Assembly (NCBI RefSeq): GCF_000332335.1 | Contig: NZ_KB235948.1 | Span: 4,758,635-4,822,634 of the forward strand | Source: Kamptonema formosum PCC 10802 | GTDB taxonomy: Bacteria > Cyanobacteriota > Cyanobacteriia > Cyanobacteriales > Oscillatoriaceae | DNA length: 64,000 bases | Reading direction: 5' to 3' | Shown here: positions 42,811-52,718 of the stretch, in pieces | Layout of the letters: every line of letters starts with the position of its first letter | How positions within the stretch are numbered: the first letter of the stretch is position 1 | Notes under the pieces: model-generated | What the model was told of the DNA's origin: nothing | What the model saw: only the letters and a program-made list of their open reading frames with translations | Database searches by the model: none | Program-made: the position numbers and the translations under genes

Positions 42811-43998
42811 TTACCAGTCAACCTGCGCACGCTCGCGCACCACATGCTCGTACACAACTTCCGTCTGCTTGGCGATTTTTGCCCAGCTGAACCGGAGATC
42901 GAGCTCCTCGTAGGCGTTGTCAACGAGCCACTGGGCGTAACCGGGGTTTTTCAAGACTTCCAGAATGCCCCACGCCAGGGACTTGTAATTGTTCGCCCAG
43001 GTGACGATGCCGGTTTTGGTGTGGGTGACGACTTCTGGCAAACCGCCGGTGTCGGACACCACCACCGGCACGCGAGCGGCAAAGCTTTCGAGAGCCACAA
43101 TGCCAAAAGGTTCGTAAAGGCTGGGAAAAACAGCGCAATCCGCCACCGCCTGAAATTTGTTGAGGTCGTCCTCGTACATAAAGCCGGTGAAATAGCACTT
43201 GTGCCAAATCCCGATATCCCAGGCGATGCGCTTGAGATGGTCGGTATTCCCCCCGCCAATAATCACAAATTTGACCTTGCCCCCCATTTCCCACAGCACT
43301 TTGGGAGCGGCGCTCAGCAGCACCTCGACACCTTTTTCGCGGGTCATCCGACCGACGTAGTAGACAATTTTCTCGTCATCGCCGGCAAACCGGCGGCGGA
43401 AGTTCCAAGCGTCAAAATCTTCCCAGCGGGGTTTTTTCTCGGGGCGGATGCCGTTGTAAATCACGTCGATTTTGTCCCAAGGCGTGCCCAATACTCGTGC
43501 CACCTCGCGCCGCATGTACTCGGTGCAGACAATCACCCGCCAAGCGTTGTAGGCCAAGTCGCCTTCTTTGCTGTGGATGTAGCGGTGTTCGTCGTTATAG
43601 ATGCCGTTGTAGCGGCCATATTCCGTAGCGTGGATCGTGGCAATCAGGGGGATCTTGAAGTGGTGCTTGAGCGCCATTGCCGCATCCCCCACCAGCCAGT
43701 CATGGGCGTGTATGATATCAAAGGGCCCTTCTTCTAATATCAGCTTGCCCCCGTGACGCCCCATGCTGTCGTTCATCCGAGCCACCCACTCGAAGAAGTT
43801 GTGGCTGTGGCCAACCAGGACGCGGTGGACGTGGATGCCATCCACCATTTCATACAGCGGTGCGCGGCCAAACTCCACCGTGATTAAATGGACTTCATGC
43901 CCCAGCTTCACTATCTCGGGATATAACTCCGCCACATGGCGGCAAATGCCCCCCACGATTTTTGGAGGAAATTCCCAGCTCAGTACCAATATCTTCAT
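42811..43998 (-). CDS. Glycosyltransferase family 4 (glycogen-synthase-like)
   Basis: A 395-residue enzyme. The N-terminal Glyco_transf_5-like part has KILVLSWEFPPKIVGGICRH and FDIIHAHDWLVGDAA. The GT1/GT4 C-terminal half has YYVGRMTREKGVEVLLSAAP and SLYEPFGIVALESFAARVPV, with the EPFGIVALE nucleotide-sugar site. It uses a nucleotide sugar to build a polysaccharide; the exact product is unclear. ATG 43998 is used (a GTG three codons upstream is possible). It is alone on its strand; 43999-44391 has no gene. Confidence 0.9.
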   Translation of the reverse strand: MKILVLSWEFPPKIVGGICRHVAELYPEIVKLGHEVHLITVEFGRAPLYEMVDGIHVHRVLVGHSHNFFEWVARMNDSMGRHGGKLILEEGPFDIIHAHDWLVGDAAMALKHHFKIPLIATIHATEYGRYNGIYNDEHRYIHSKEGDLAYNAWRVIVCTEYMRREVARVLGTPWDKIDVIYNGIRPEKKPRWEDFDAWNFRRRFAGDDEKIVYYVGRMTREKGVEVLLSAAPKVLWEMGGKVKFVIIGGGNTDHLKRIAWDIGIWHKCYFTGFMYEDDLNKFQAVADCAVFPSLYEPFGIVALESFAARVPVVVSDTGGLPEVVTHTKTGIVTWANNYKSLAWGILEVLKNPGYAQWLVDNAYEELDLRFSWAKIAKQTEVVYEHVVRERAQVDW

Positions 43999-44391
43999 AA
44001 CCCTCACTCATTACTAGGATTTTTCATAACTTTACATAGCTTCATCAATTTTTATTAGCATATTTTTTCCAGAATGCCACAAAAAAATGGCGGCGCTGCA
44101 ATTTTCCAGTCCGTGAGGCGGGTCAGGAGTCAGGGGTGACGGGGAGAGCGCGGTTCGGGGGGGTGCGAGAAGCGGATGTAAATTTCATCTTTTTTTAGGA
44201 TTTCCGCAGCACCTTGACCTGTAGTGCCGGTGAATAACTCAGCCCAGCGATCGCTCGCGCCGGTCCTGTTTTTGTTCAGCTTTAACCCTCTTGCCCGGAT
44301 CGTTCCCTTTTTCGGGGCTCCCCTCTACAAGAGTTTCCCCGCTTTCCCGCTCCATCACACTGCCGGTCCCTAATTCCCAGACGCTTGGCGG

Positions 44392-45999
44392 CTAGACTGG
44401 CTCTACCTGCCGGCGGAAAGCCTGCCATGCCGCCATAGCAGCCTTGTCGGAGGGGGCTCCCTTGCGCATCAAAATCACCCCATCTTGGAAGCCGACAATG
44501 CCATACTCCCCATCACCCGTCACCTGCTCGACTCGCTTCACCATGTCCCGCAATTGCTGGCGGTCAGCTTTGAAGGCGACCTGATACTGCTGCAGCTGCC
44601 AGAGGTCTGAGATCGCCCAGTCCACGGCTATCACTTCTCTAGCGTCATTGCGCAGCTGTAAAATCGGAAACCGGACGATTTCCCGCCGGCTTGACAAATG
44701 CGGCACAATGTACGTGCTGGCAGAGACGCTGGCACCTGCTGGAATTTGACCCAAAAATGACTGGATGTGAGCCACATGCTGCCACTGCCGGGCCAGCGAC
44801 ACGTACACCCAGGGCTGGTACGAGTCTGGAAACAGGAAATAAAACGTGCGGTTGGGGCTAGAGAGGAGGGTAAACAGCAGCGAAAGGCTCAGGCAAACCG
44901 TCCATAACCGCCGAAAAGACGGTTTTTTGAAGATTTCGGGGTGCCGGTGCCACCAGAGAATAGCCCCGTAAAACAGGCCGGGGACGACGGTCATGGCATA
45001 GCGAATGTTGATCGACAGGACGGACTCTCCCTTGCCGAGAAACAGTTTGAGCAGGGGGAATCCGGCCAAAGTCCAAGCGGCTGGGGAGACCGCCGGCACA
45101 AAGGCTAGGGGCAGCCACTGGCCTAGCAAATAGTTAATCGTGCCAAAGAAGGGCGTCAGCAGTTCTATCACCAGTCGCCAGGGGTTGCTGACGATTCCCC
45201 AGATGATTTCCAGGGTGGACGCTTCTGGGCCCTCCGCATACTGGCCAAACCGCTCGATCATGAACCGCCGGGAAATATCTTGCGAGAACAGGGGCATGAT
45301 GGCGTTGGTGAGAACCAGCATGTAGCCAAAGCTCAGGGTGCAGACCGCTAAACCTGTGCGGGGATAGCGCTTGCTGGCGCTCATATAAACGCCGATGCTA
45401 AATAAGATGACACCGGCATCTTCCCGCACGGCTAAAATCAAAATAGCCATCGCCCAGAACAGCCACCACCAGCGTTTTTCCATCGCCAGCAGCAGGCTGA
45501 AGGCAAATAGGGGAATCTGGGAGATGTCGTGGAAGTTGGATAAAGTTGGGCCAAGCACCGCATTAGCAGCGTAAAAGCTGATGGCGATTTTGGCGGCAAG
45601 CGGCGGATCTAGATACTGTCTGGCTAAGGCGTAGAGCACTAGACCGGCGCTGGTGACTAATGTAACCTGCAGCACAGTCAGTGTTGCCGGTGAGGGAAAC
45701 AGGGCGTACAGGGGCAGCCACAGCAACAGCGCAGGGGTGAAGTGCTGCCCGAGCCGGTGGTAGAAAACCTCTGGAACTTGGCCGGCGTGGACGACGTTGG
45801 TGGACAGGGCAGAAGACAGGGAGCTCTCGAAGAAACGACCGTGAGTGCCGTTCCAAAACACCTGGTTGAAAATGCCCTGGTCGTAGGAGGCGTAGAAGCT
45901 ATAATATCGGTGCAGCGTAAAAATCAGGCCCAGGACAAAAAACGCCAGCGCCGCACCAACCACCGCGCCCCACGGATTTTTCTGCAAGCGAACAAGCAT
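44392..45999 (-). CDS. DUF2079 multi-spanning membrane protein
   Basis: A 535-residue protein with about ten membrane helices, DUF2079 family. The N-terminal motif FTLHRYYSFYASYDQGIFNQ and GQHFTPALLLWLPLYALFP are typical; the family resembles membrane-bound glycosyltransferases. The catalytic role is not known. ATG 45999 is chosen, with a GTG at 46011 as an alternative. A ~112 bp repeat element (copy B) lies 50-170 bases upstream. Confidence 0.85.
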   Translation of the reverse strand: MLVRLQKNPWGAVVGAALAFFVLGLIFTLHRYYSFYASYDQGIFNQVFWNGTHGRFFESSLSSALSTNVVHAGQVPEVFYHRLGQHFTPALLLWLPLYALFPSPATLTVLQVTLVTSAGLVLYALARQYLDPPLAAKIAISFYAANAVLGPTLSNFHDISQIPLFAFSLLLAMEKRWWWLFWAMAILILAVREDAGVILFSIGVYMSASKRYPRTGLAVCTLSFGYMLVLTNAIMPLFSQDISRRFMIERFGQYAEGPEASTLEIIWGIVSNPWRLVIELLTPFFGTINYLLGQWLPLAFVPAVSPAAWTLAGFPLLKLFLGKGESVLSINIRYAMTVVPGLFYGAILWWHRHPEIFKKPSFRRLWTVCLSLSLLFTLLSSPNRTFYFLFPDSYQPWVYVSLARQWQHVAHIQSFLGQIPAGASVSASTYIVPHLSSRREIVRFPILQLRNDAREVIAVDWAISDLWQLQQYQVAFKADRQQLRDMVKRVEQVTGDGEYGIVGFQDGVILMRKGAPSDKAAMAAWQAFRRQVEPV

Positions 46000-46057
46000 T
46001 ACACCACTCACTTTGACATAATGTTAAGACTCTCATGTCCAAGTCAGTGATTCAAGA

Positions 46058-46169
46058 GGGAGCGTCCCGGTTGTGCGAGCGCAGCCTAAATGAATGCGAC
46101 AATGATTTCAGCAGGGGGTGGGAGGAGAAGATTTTTGGCCAGCTGAATCCCGGAAACGGGATTGAAACC
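46058..46169 (-). repeat. ~112 bp dispersed element, copy B (inverted)
   Basis: The minus strand reads GTTTCAATCCCGTTTCCGGGATT, then CAGCTGGCCAAAAATCT, CACCCCCTGCTGAAATCATT, GTCGCATTC, then CACAACCGGGACGCTCCC. No gene in 46000-46588 apart from this; a C-rich tract fills 46190-46510. Confidence 0.85.
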
Positions 46170-46588
46170 TTCAACACCCTTTTTCTGAAAAACCCACCCT
46201 CTGTAGCCCCCCTTTCCCCCCCATCCCCAGAGGGAGCCCCGAGCCCCCCGCTCCCTCCCCGGCAGTCCGGCACTTTCCCCGGGCCTGAAGCCCTATTTCA
46301 TCCTTGCGGCAGATGGGCGAGAGGGTTATTTGTGCTGTGTTACTGGGTAAGTTATAAAATAATAAAGAAATAACAAAGGCGCAACTTGCTTATCCCCCAC
46401 CGGCCTTCCCCACTAGCCGCCTAGCCGGCTAGCTGCTTCTCCCCTGTCCCCCTGGCCCAAAGGGAGCCCCCAGCCCCCCCTACCCCCCCTGCCTCTTACC
46501 CCCTACCCGCCTGTCACCGGCAATGGTTGATGAGCTCGCCTTGAAAAAACGCCTCCCCTCTCTACCTCCCTCGCTGGAAAGGGATTGC

Positions 46589-47761
46589 ATGCTAGCAAAT
46601 CCTGACAAGGTCACTAATTCTGAAGCGCCTCTGCAGCTGTTGCTGTTTGTGGACAAGCGTCCGAGTTCCCGAGAACAAATTCGGCAAATCCGCCGTTACC
46701 TGCAAGACGCCAAAACAGACTACCCCTTTGAACTTGAGATTGTCGATGTGGGGGAACAGCCGTATTTAGCCGAACATTTCAAACTGATCGCCACCCCAGC
46801 CCTGCTCAAAATCCACCCCGAACCGAGACAAACCCTGGCGGGCAGCAATTTGGTCGCGCAGCTGGAGAGTTGCTGGGGGCGCTGGCAGCGTTCGGCAGCC
46901 GATTACTTGCTGCAGTTAAATGCCAAAACTGAGGCGTCACAGCCCCCACCCCCGGAGATTTGCATCAGTTCTATCGCTTACTCGGCAGAAGTGATGCGCC
47001 TCTCGGACGAGATTTTTCGCCTCAAGCAGGAAAACGAAGAGCTCCTCGAGCAGCTGCGGTTCAAAGACCGGCTGATTGCCATGCTGGCGCACGAGCTGCG
47101 CAATCCCCTCACCGCTGCTTCCCTCGCTCTGGAAACCCTGGAGTCCAACACCGATCCCAACAGCGGACAGAGCCGGCTCACTGCCAAGCTGACGACTCAG
47201 TTAATCAAACACGCTCGCACCCAAACCCGCGTGATTGAGCGGATGATCTCCGACATCCTGCAAGCGGAGCGGGGGGCGAGCGCCCAGTTGCGCATTCAAC
47301 CGCGAGCCCTCAATATAGGAGCGCTCTGTCAGGAGGTTCTCGAACAGTTCAAAGACCGGCTGAGCGCTAAATGCCAGGGGGTGAAAACCGACATCCCTGC
47401 GGATCTGCCCCGCGTCTATGCCGATTCAGAGCGGGTGCGCCAAGTGCTGGTGAATCTTTTGGACAATGCCATTAAGTACACCCCTGAGGGGGGCGCGATT
47501 CAGGTGTCGGTCCTCCACCGCACAACCCAAAAAGTTCAGGTCAGCGTTTGCGACAACGGTCCGGGCATTCCAGAGGAGAATCAAAAGCACATTTTTGAAG
47601 ACCACTTCCGCCTCCAGCGGGATGAAATGAAGGAAGGCTATGGAATCGGTCTTTCCCTGTGCCAGCGCATCATCCGCGCTCACCACGGCCAGATTTGGGT
47701 GGACTCCGCGCCCTCTCAAGGCAGCTGTTTTCACTTCACGCTGCCGGTGTATCGCCATTAA
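46589..47761 (+). CDS. sasA: SasA-type clock-associated histidine kinase
   Basis: A 390-residue sensor kinase. Residues ~14-95 form a KaiB-like thioredoxin fold ([36 protein letters not shown]). A coiled coil ([20 protein letters not shown]) leads to the phospho-acceptor in [18 protein letters not shown], then the ATPase domain with [17 protein letters not shown] (N box), [11 protein letters not shown] (G1) and [19 protein letters not shown] (G2). Such a protein binds KaiC and transfers phosphate to RpaA in the circadian output. ATG 46589 has AAAGGG close before it and is preferred to 46523. The partner kai genes are not in this window. Confidence 0.93.
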   Translation: MLANPDKVTNSEAPLQLLLFVDKRPSSREQIRQIRRYLQDAKTDYPFELEIVDVGEQPYLAEHFKLIATPALLKIHPEPRQTLAGSNLVAQLESCWGRWQRSAADYLLQLNAKTEASQPPPPEICISSIAYSAEVMRLSDEIFRLKQENEELLEQLRFKDRLIAMLAHELRNPLTAASLALETLESNTDPNSGQSRLTAKLTTQLIKHARTQTRVIERMISDILQAERGASAQLRIQPRALNIGALCQEVLEQFKDRLSAKCQGVKTDIPADLPRVYADSERVRQVLVNLLDNAIKYTPEGGAIQVSVLHRTTQKVQVSVCDNGPGIPEENQKHIFEDHFRLQRDEMKEGYGIGLSLCQRIIRAHHGQIWVDSAPSQGSCFHFTLPVYRH

Positions 47762-48015
47762 AAATTAAAAATTATAACTCAAACATGGGGTGCGCAGAGT
47801 TTTAAATTTTTAATTTTTCAGTCGGGCGCGCTCCGGTGTTTTGCCTTTAATTCGCACAAAATCATGGGGCGGTCGCTCTCCGAGCGCTCCGGGCCACCCT
47901 TACGGGAAGCCTGCTAGCACTGTGGGGAGCGCCGCTCGGTCGGCTCTGCCCCCTTACAGCAACAAGCAGCATTATTAGCCCTAGCAGCCTAGCACCCGAC
48001 TGCTGCGCCCGCAGT
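47762..48015. other. Gene-free interval after sasA
   Basis: Contains the inverted repeat TAAAAATTAAAAATTA... / AAATTTTTAATTTTTC (47761-47819), which can form an A/T-rich hairpin and may terminate sasA. Confidence 0.5.
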
Positions 48016-48243
48016 CTAGTCGGTGATTTTCAGCGTCCCCCGCCGCAGGCTGTAAAGTATCCGGGTGACGATGGCGCGCTCCTCTTCGCTGAGGGAACCC
48101 TCTAACAGCGCTGCCCTCAGCCGAAAGCAGTTAGTGTCTGTAATGTAGCCTGAGCGCATGCTCTCAGCAAATAATTCTTCGATTGTAGCTCCCCTAAATT
48201 GGTTTGTGAACGCTTCTTGGAAGAAATTACCCTGGAATTGCAT
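48016..48243 (-). CDS. Small conserved protein, paralogue of the gene at 56287
   Basis: A 75-residue protein, mostly helical: TIEELFAESMRSGYITDTNC, FRLRAALLEGSLSEEERAIV and RILYSLRRGTLKITD. The second small protein at 56287-56490 (67 residues) has the same pattern (IEQLVDRIF, ADRRLIARVFDGLQKGLLRV). It is a small cyanobacterial family of unknown role. No signal peptide or membrane segment. Confidence 0.75.
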   Translation of the reverse strand: MQFQGNFFQEAFTNQFRGATIEELFAESMRSGYITDTNCFRLRAALLEGSLSEEERAIVTRILYSLRRGTLKITD

Positions 48244-48353
48244 TCTTGGTGCTGGAACTCAACATTACTTAGCATGGACGATTGCTCTCGAATCTGCGGC
48301 GATCGGATACGTTAACCCCTGGTGAGAGTTTGCCAAGAGGCCGGTGACGCAGC

Positions 48354-48655
48354 CTCTTGACAAATTGCGCTTCTTAGGGTAGGCATCAGGGCGTAACTGC
48401 CAATCTAAAATCCCAAATCGAAAATCCGGGCATCTGTCAGGCCGGTCAGGCCGGCTCTTGACAAATCGCGCTTTTTACGGTAAGCATCCGGGCGTGACCG
48501 CCAATCTAAAATCCCAAATCTAAAATCCGGGCATCTGTCAGGCCGGTGAGGCCGGCGCTTGACAGACAGTTTTTTTTGGAGTACACATCTTGAAGCGATC
48601 CCCACTCTAAAATCCAAGCATCCATGCATCCATGCATCCAAAATCTAAAATCTGC
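48354..48655 (+). repeat. 101-bp tandem repeat, ~3 units
   Basis: Units start at 48354, 48455 and 48556 (CTCTTGACAAAT, CTCTTGACAAAT, CGCTTGACAGAC). The first two share CCAATCTAAAATCCCAAATC and GGGCATCTGTCAGGCCGGT; the third has diverged in its second half and holds CATCCATGCATCCATGCATC. No gene. Confidence 0.8.
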
Positions 48656-48722
48656 TGACCCGTACCTGCGCCACCGGCTTCCCATCTGAAATAATCCCCC
48701 GTGACCGTACCATCTAGAAAAA

Positions 48723-49805
48723 ATGAAAAAAATTTTAGGGCTAGCTGTGCTGGGATTTTTGCTCGCTTGCGCCGGCACTTTGCGCAAAGCCTCTGAAGCT
48801 AGGGTAAATGAGCCTTGCTCGGTCGGCTGTGGGCCCGCCTTGAGCCAGACTCTCCCTGACACAAGCGTCTCCAGCGAAACTGCGTCTGCCAGAAAAAGCG
48901 CAAAAGATGGCAATTTCCCCTCCCCATCCCCCCATTCCCCCACCGGCACAAGCCAAATCAAAACTCACCGGCAGCATCTCGGTAAATTGGCTCAAGTGCC
49001 CGATGTCAGGAGCACAGAAGAAGTGGCGCGTTTCCAGCGCCTCATGCAGCGCGCACAGGCGGAGAAACTCCACGATCGCCCGATGAGCGAAATCTTGCAG
49101 GCGCTGGCTGAGCAATTGCTGGGCGCAGAGTACAAAGCGGGATTGCTCGACAAGTCAAACACCGAAACCCTGATTGTCTCCCTGACTCAATTTGACTGCG
49201 TGCTGTTTGTCGAAAGCGTGCTGGCGATGGCGCGGGGTGTGGCGGTGCGGGATTATTCCTACGACAGCTTTGTCAGTCGCATTGCTGACCAGCGCTACCG
49301 GAATGGCCAAATCAACGGATATTGCAGCCGGCTGCACTATTTTTCCGACTGGATTGTGGACAACGAGAAGCGGGGAACTGTTACCAACATTACGCGCACT
49401 CTCGGGGGCGTGCCGCTGAATAAAACGCTGAACTTTATGAGCCGGCACAAAAGCAGCTACCCACAAATGGCCAGCGACAACGCCACTTACCAGTGTATTG
49501 TTGGAGCAGAAGCCAAACTCGATGGCCTGAAATTTTATTACATTCCCCAAAGCCAGATTCGCCGCGCCTACACTCAACTGCAACCGGGCGATATTGTTGC
49601 CATCGCCACAGAAATTGAAGGCTTGGACGTCACCCACACCGGCCTGGTTTATCGCTCCCCAGACGGCAGCACCGGTCTGATCCACGCTTCCCCCAGTGGG
49701 GCGGTAAAAATTTCCCCCGATTTAGAAACCTATGTCGGGAAGGTCGAAAGTTCCACCGGCATTCTTTTGGCTCGACCGGCTGACCCCCGCGCTCTCAACC
49801 CCTGA
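48723..49805 (+). CDS. DUF1460/NlpC-P60-like lipoprotein (amidase-like)
   Basis: A 360-residue exported protein. The signal peptide LAVLGFLLACAG ends in a lipobox (LLAC) for lipid anchoring. The DUF1460 domain (about 100-350), an N-acetylmuramoyl-L-alanine amidase-like NlpC/P60 fold, has TQFDCVLFVESVLAMARG with the candidate catalytic Cys and LQPGDIVAIATEIEGLDVTHTGLV with the His, plus LIHASPSGAV. It probably cleaves cell-wall peptides. Confidence 0.83.
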   Translation: MKKILGLAVLGFLLACAGTLRKASEARVNEPCSVGCGPALSQTLPDTSVSSETASARKSAKDGNFPSPSPHSPTGTSQIKTHRQHLGKLAQVPDVRSTEEVARFQRLMQRAQAEKLHDRPMSEILQALAEQLLGAEYKAGLLDKSNTETLIVSLTQFDCVLFVESVLAMARGVAVRDYSYDSFVSRIADQRYRNGQINGYCSRLHYFSDWIVDNEKRGTVTNITRTLGGVPLNKTLNFMSRHKSSYPQMASDNATYQCIVGAEAKLDGLKFYYIPQSQIRRAYTQLQPGDIVAIATEIEGLDVTHTGLVYRSPDGSTGLIHASPSGAVKISPDLETYVGKVESSTGILLARPADPRALNP

Positions 49806-50057
49806 TTTGGCGGTGCGGTGAGGGCTCGGCGCTCCCCACTCCCCCGCACAGCCCGCAGGGCAAACGCCGGTCCCCCCAACAGACTGGCTTTCTGCCCTCC
49901 CCGCGCCCTCAGATTAGCCTTGATGTAAATTTTGGTAACATTTCCCACGCTCTAGGGTCTAAACCCTATATAATCAGGAGCGGGAAACTCTTTCCTGAAC
50001 CGGGCCGAATTGATCGGGCTGTGCGACAGGAGAAACCCAAACGCCCAAATACTGACA
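49806..50057. other. Gene-free interval
   Basis: A C/G-rich segment to 49915, then TATATAATCAGGAGCGGG near 49968. That includes a TATAAT-like hexamer which may be the promoter of the next gene. Confidence 0.4.
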
Positions 50058-50507
50058 GTGAATGTTGTGAAGCTGCGCTGGAGAATTGCAGTCATAATGC
50101 TGGGTGCTATCCCATTAATCACCTTGGCGATGAGGTCTGTCTGGGCTCAATCAGGAAACTGCCCTCCCATGTCAGTGATCTTTCAGCTGGAAGCAGAATG
50201 CCAGAATGGAGATAGCGATTCTTGTGGGGGACTCAGAAGAATTGAGCGCAGCGGCTGCTCTGTATTGGATGCGATGGCGGACAGAATTTTTAATGAACGG
50301 CATCCAGAATTGCGAGGCAGAAAAATCAGAGCGGATGAAACCGGGTTGGCGCAGGAATGGTTGAAAATCAGGAGGTGCGAGGCTGTAGTTGACCGCACTT
50401 TTTATCAAAGACATCCAGAGCTAAGAGGGAGGAAAATTCGGCATAATGAAACGGCTTTGGCGCGGGAGTGGCAGGAAATCAGGCATAATTATTATGGCTG
50501 TCAGTGA
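50058..50507 (+). CDS. Secreted hypothetical protein with internal repeat
   Basis: A 149-residue protein with an N-terminal signal peptide (RIAVIMLGAIPLITLAMRSVWA). The mature part has two copies of RHPELRGRKIR..ET.LA.EW..IR (about residues 81-115 and 116-148), each preceded by a variable segment with a Cys. Five Cys in the mature part suggest disulfides. The start is uncertain: GTG 50058 or 50067. No function is recognised. Confidence 0.6.
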   Translation: MNVVKLRWRIAVIMLGAIPLITLAMRSVWAQSGNCPPMSVIFQLEAECQNGDSDSCGGLRRIERSGCSVLDAMADRIFNERHPELRGRKIRADETGLAQEWLKIRRCEAVVDRTFYQRHPELRGRKIRHNETALAREWQEIRHNYYGCQ

Positions 50508-50722
50508 AGATTTTGGAGGTTATATTTTGGAGGCAAGGATTCCCCTCGTTCCGGGGCTGAAGGACTCGCCCCTAGCGTTCCGGAACGCGCCCCTGTCGGC
50601 GGAGCCGACTTTCCACCAGATGCAGCATGATTAGCCTAACAGCTGAACAGGTTCTTTAGGTGCGATCCTCCGGAACGCACCGGCTTGGGTTAAACAGTAA
50701 AATCCCTGAGAAGGGTGAGGGT

Positions 50723-51286
50723 ATGAAACAACTAAACAGCCGAGTAAAATTTGTTACCTTATTTATTGCAACACTTTCACTTTTTTATGTAACTTTTCTG
50801 CCGGGGATAGCGCAGGCGCAACTGACAGAGCAATCGAAAGTCTACATTAACGGCATCGGACCGGTGCTCATTGGCATGACTGTTCCCGAAGCGTCAAGAG
50901 CAGCCGGTCGCCCGCTAGTTTCCACCGGCGACAGTGGGGGTGGGAGCAGCTGCTTCTACCTGAAGCCGGAAGGCAGTCCGAAGGCTGTCGGGTTAATGGT
51001 CACAGACGGTCGAATTTCCAGGATCGATATTTGGAGGGACAGCCGCATCACCACGCTCAGCGGCGCACGGATTGGGGATACGGAAGCCCGAATCAAGGCA
51101 CTCTATCCGGGGAAAATTCAAGTCAGCCCTCATAAATATGTACAAGGGGGGCACTACCTGACGTTTGTACCGCAAGACCGCTCGGACAGCAACTACCGCC
51201 TCGTGTTCGAGACTGACGGCAATCGCGTCACTCAGTACAGATCCGGCAAACTCCCTGAAGTGGAATATGTGGAGGGGTGTGCGTAA
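50723..51286 (+). CDS. Secreted hypothetical protein
   Basis: A 187-residue exported protein. A signal peptide FVTLFIATLSLFYVTFLPGIAQA is followed by a domain with INGIGPVLIGMTVPEASRAAG and ARIGDTEARIKALYPGKIQV, an organisation like SmpA/BamE-type or DUF proteins in which two short repeated folds occur. Two Cys are present. Function is unknown. Confidence 0.75.
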   Translation: MKQLNSRVKFVTLFIATLSLFYVTFLPGIAQAQLTEQSKVYINGIGPVLIGMTVPEASRAAGRPLVSTGDSGGGSSCFYLKPEGSPKAVGLMVTDGRISRIDIWRDSRITTLSGARIGDTEARIKALYPGKIQVSPHKYVQGGHYLTFVPQDRSDSNYRLVFETDGNRVTQYRSGKLPEVEYVEGCA

Positions 51287-51341
51287 GCGGAGGGGAAAAT
51301 CATTTACAACGGCTACAGATGGCTGGAAGCATTTTGACAGG

Positions 51342-51375
51342 GTGCGTTACGCTTCGCGTAACGCACTAGTTTTAT
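51342..51375. terminator. Bidirectional hairpin between convergent genes
   Basis: A perfect 11-bp stem GTGCGTTACGC (51342-51352) and GCGTAACGCAC (51356-51366) with a 3-base loop, followed by TAGTTTTATT. It lies between convergent stops at 51286 and 51372. Confidence 0.7.
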
Positions 51376-52718
51376 TGGACAATTTCACTGCGAGAGGATT
51401 TGCCAATCCGTGCCGGACTGGGAGAGAGCTCTGCCGGTGCTGATGGAACAGCTCCCCACCGGCTCAACAGACTGTTGAGAAGAACATCTTGCTGAGCGCG
51501 GAATCCCTCCAAGTTTTCCCCGCCATTCATAATCGCCACCCAGACAGGGCCTTGCTTCTGAGTGGGCATCGCTCCCGCGATGGAAGCGACACGATTCAAA
51601 GTGCCGGTTTTCACCACCGATAGAGTGGGAATTTTGCGCTCCTTCAATACCCCTAAATCCTTGCCGGCAATTGCGAACACATCTGCCACTGTCATATTAT
51701 ACGGCTGCAGGTAGAGCTCTATTGCCTGAAAGATGGCGACGGCGGCGCGGGGGGAAATCCGATTTTCTTCGCCCAAACCGGAACCATTGATCAGCTGGAT
51801 TTCTGCAGGCGGTACCCCAGTTGCCTCAGCCACTTTTCGCGACACCACTTGAGCGCCGCCGGCAGCGTCTGCCAGCATTTGCGCCATCATGTTGTTGCTG
51901 TACATATTCATTTTTTTCAGCAATTCCGCAAGGGGGTACGAATAATGGCGCACGAGAGGCTGCACTGTGTTGGGTGCTGAGGGCATCACTTTCACTGCAC
52001 CCTGAATTTCTACTGCCGGTCGCGGCGTCCCCGGTGGCAAACTCTTGTACTGGGTTTCCGCTTCCTCAGGCCAAAGTTCACTGTCGATCCCTTGCTTGAG
52101 CAAATTTCCTGCGGTCAGCGGATTGGACTCAAAGTTCATGTAAAACTTGCCGGCAATGACCAAATTGCCGGTCACCTGCTTAACGCCCATCTTATTTAAA
52201 AGGTTGCCAACGGCGATGGCTTCCTCCCAGACAAAGAAAGGATCTTCACCCCCCTGAATTACCAAGTCACCCCGCAGCACCCCGTTTTGAATCGGGCCGG
52301 TTGCCCCAATTTCTGTGACAAATTGGTGGTCGGGGCCGAATGTTTTCAGTGCGGCGAGAGTAGTTGCCGACTTGGTTACGGAAGCCGCAGGCAGCGGAAC
52401 TGTCCCCTGGTAATCTGCGAGGAAAGTGCTGCCGCTTTGAATCCAGACGCCTTGATTTTCTTTATAAAACCCACCGGCTGCTATGCGGTTTATGAATTTC
52501 TGAACTTGGGCGTTAATTTCTGGATCTGGATTGCCAGGAGACAGGAGCAAAGGGGTTTTGAGCTTTTTGGCAGCATCAGCGCTGCTGTCTGCCGGCTGGG
52601 AAGAGTCTGGCTGAGCGGATACAGCTGTGACTTTCAGCGAGTCAGAAGGAGAGCAGCTCGCAACAAGTGCTAGCAGCGTTAGGGGGAGCGCTAAAGTGAA
52701 ACGAAGGGTTTTGGGCAT
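51372..52718 (-). CDS. dacB: D-Ala-D-Ala carboxypeptidase, PBP4 class
   Basis: A 448-residue penicillin-binding protein of the S13 family. It trims or cuts cross-links in peptidoglycan. A signal/lipobox (LALVASCS) leads to the active-site SVTKS motif (Ser-x-x-Lys, about residue 113), YSNNMM (the Ser-x-Asn motif) and SVVKTGTLNRV (Lys-Thr-Gly). The catalytic triad motifs are all visible. The C-terminal ~25 residues after GAVPS are low complexity. Confidence 0.9.
   Translation of the reverse strand: MPKTLRFTLALPLTLLALVASCSPSDSLKVTAVSAQPDSSQPADSSADAAKKLKTPLLLSPGNPDPEINAQVQKFINRIAAGGFYKENQGVWIQSGSTFLADYQGTVPLPAASVTKSATTLAALKTFGPDHQFVTEIGATGPIQNGVLRGDLVIQGGEDPFFVWEEAIAVGNLLNKMGVKQVTGNLVIAGKFYMNFESNPLTAGNLLKQGIDSELWPEEAETQYKSLPPGTPRPAVEIQGAVKVMPSAPNTVQPLVRHYSYPLAELLKKMNMYSNNMMAQMLADAAGGAQVVSRKVAEATGVPPAEIQLINGSGLGEENRISPRAAVAIFQAIELYLQPYNMTVADVFAIAGKDLGVLKERKIPTLSVVKTGTLNRVASIAGAMPTQKQGPVWVAIMNGGENLEGFRAQQDVLLNSLLSRWGAVPSAPAELSPSPARIGKSSRSEIVQ

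Noticed and set aside
42733-43737. 334-residue plus-strand frame opposite the glycosyltransferase
   Set aside because: It is the antisense shadow of the clear GT4 gene on the minus strand; no domain pattern or ribosome site.
46035-46373. 112-residue frame across element copy B
   Set aside because: Its recognisable part (NECDNDFSRGWEEKIFGQ) is simply the translated repeat element, and it continues into C-rich repeat DNA.
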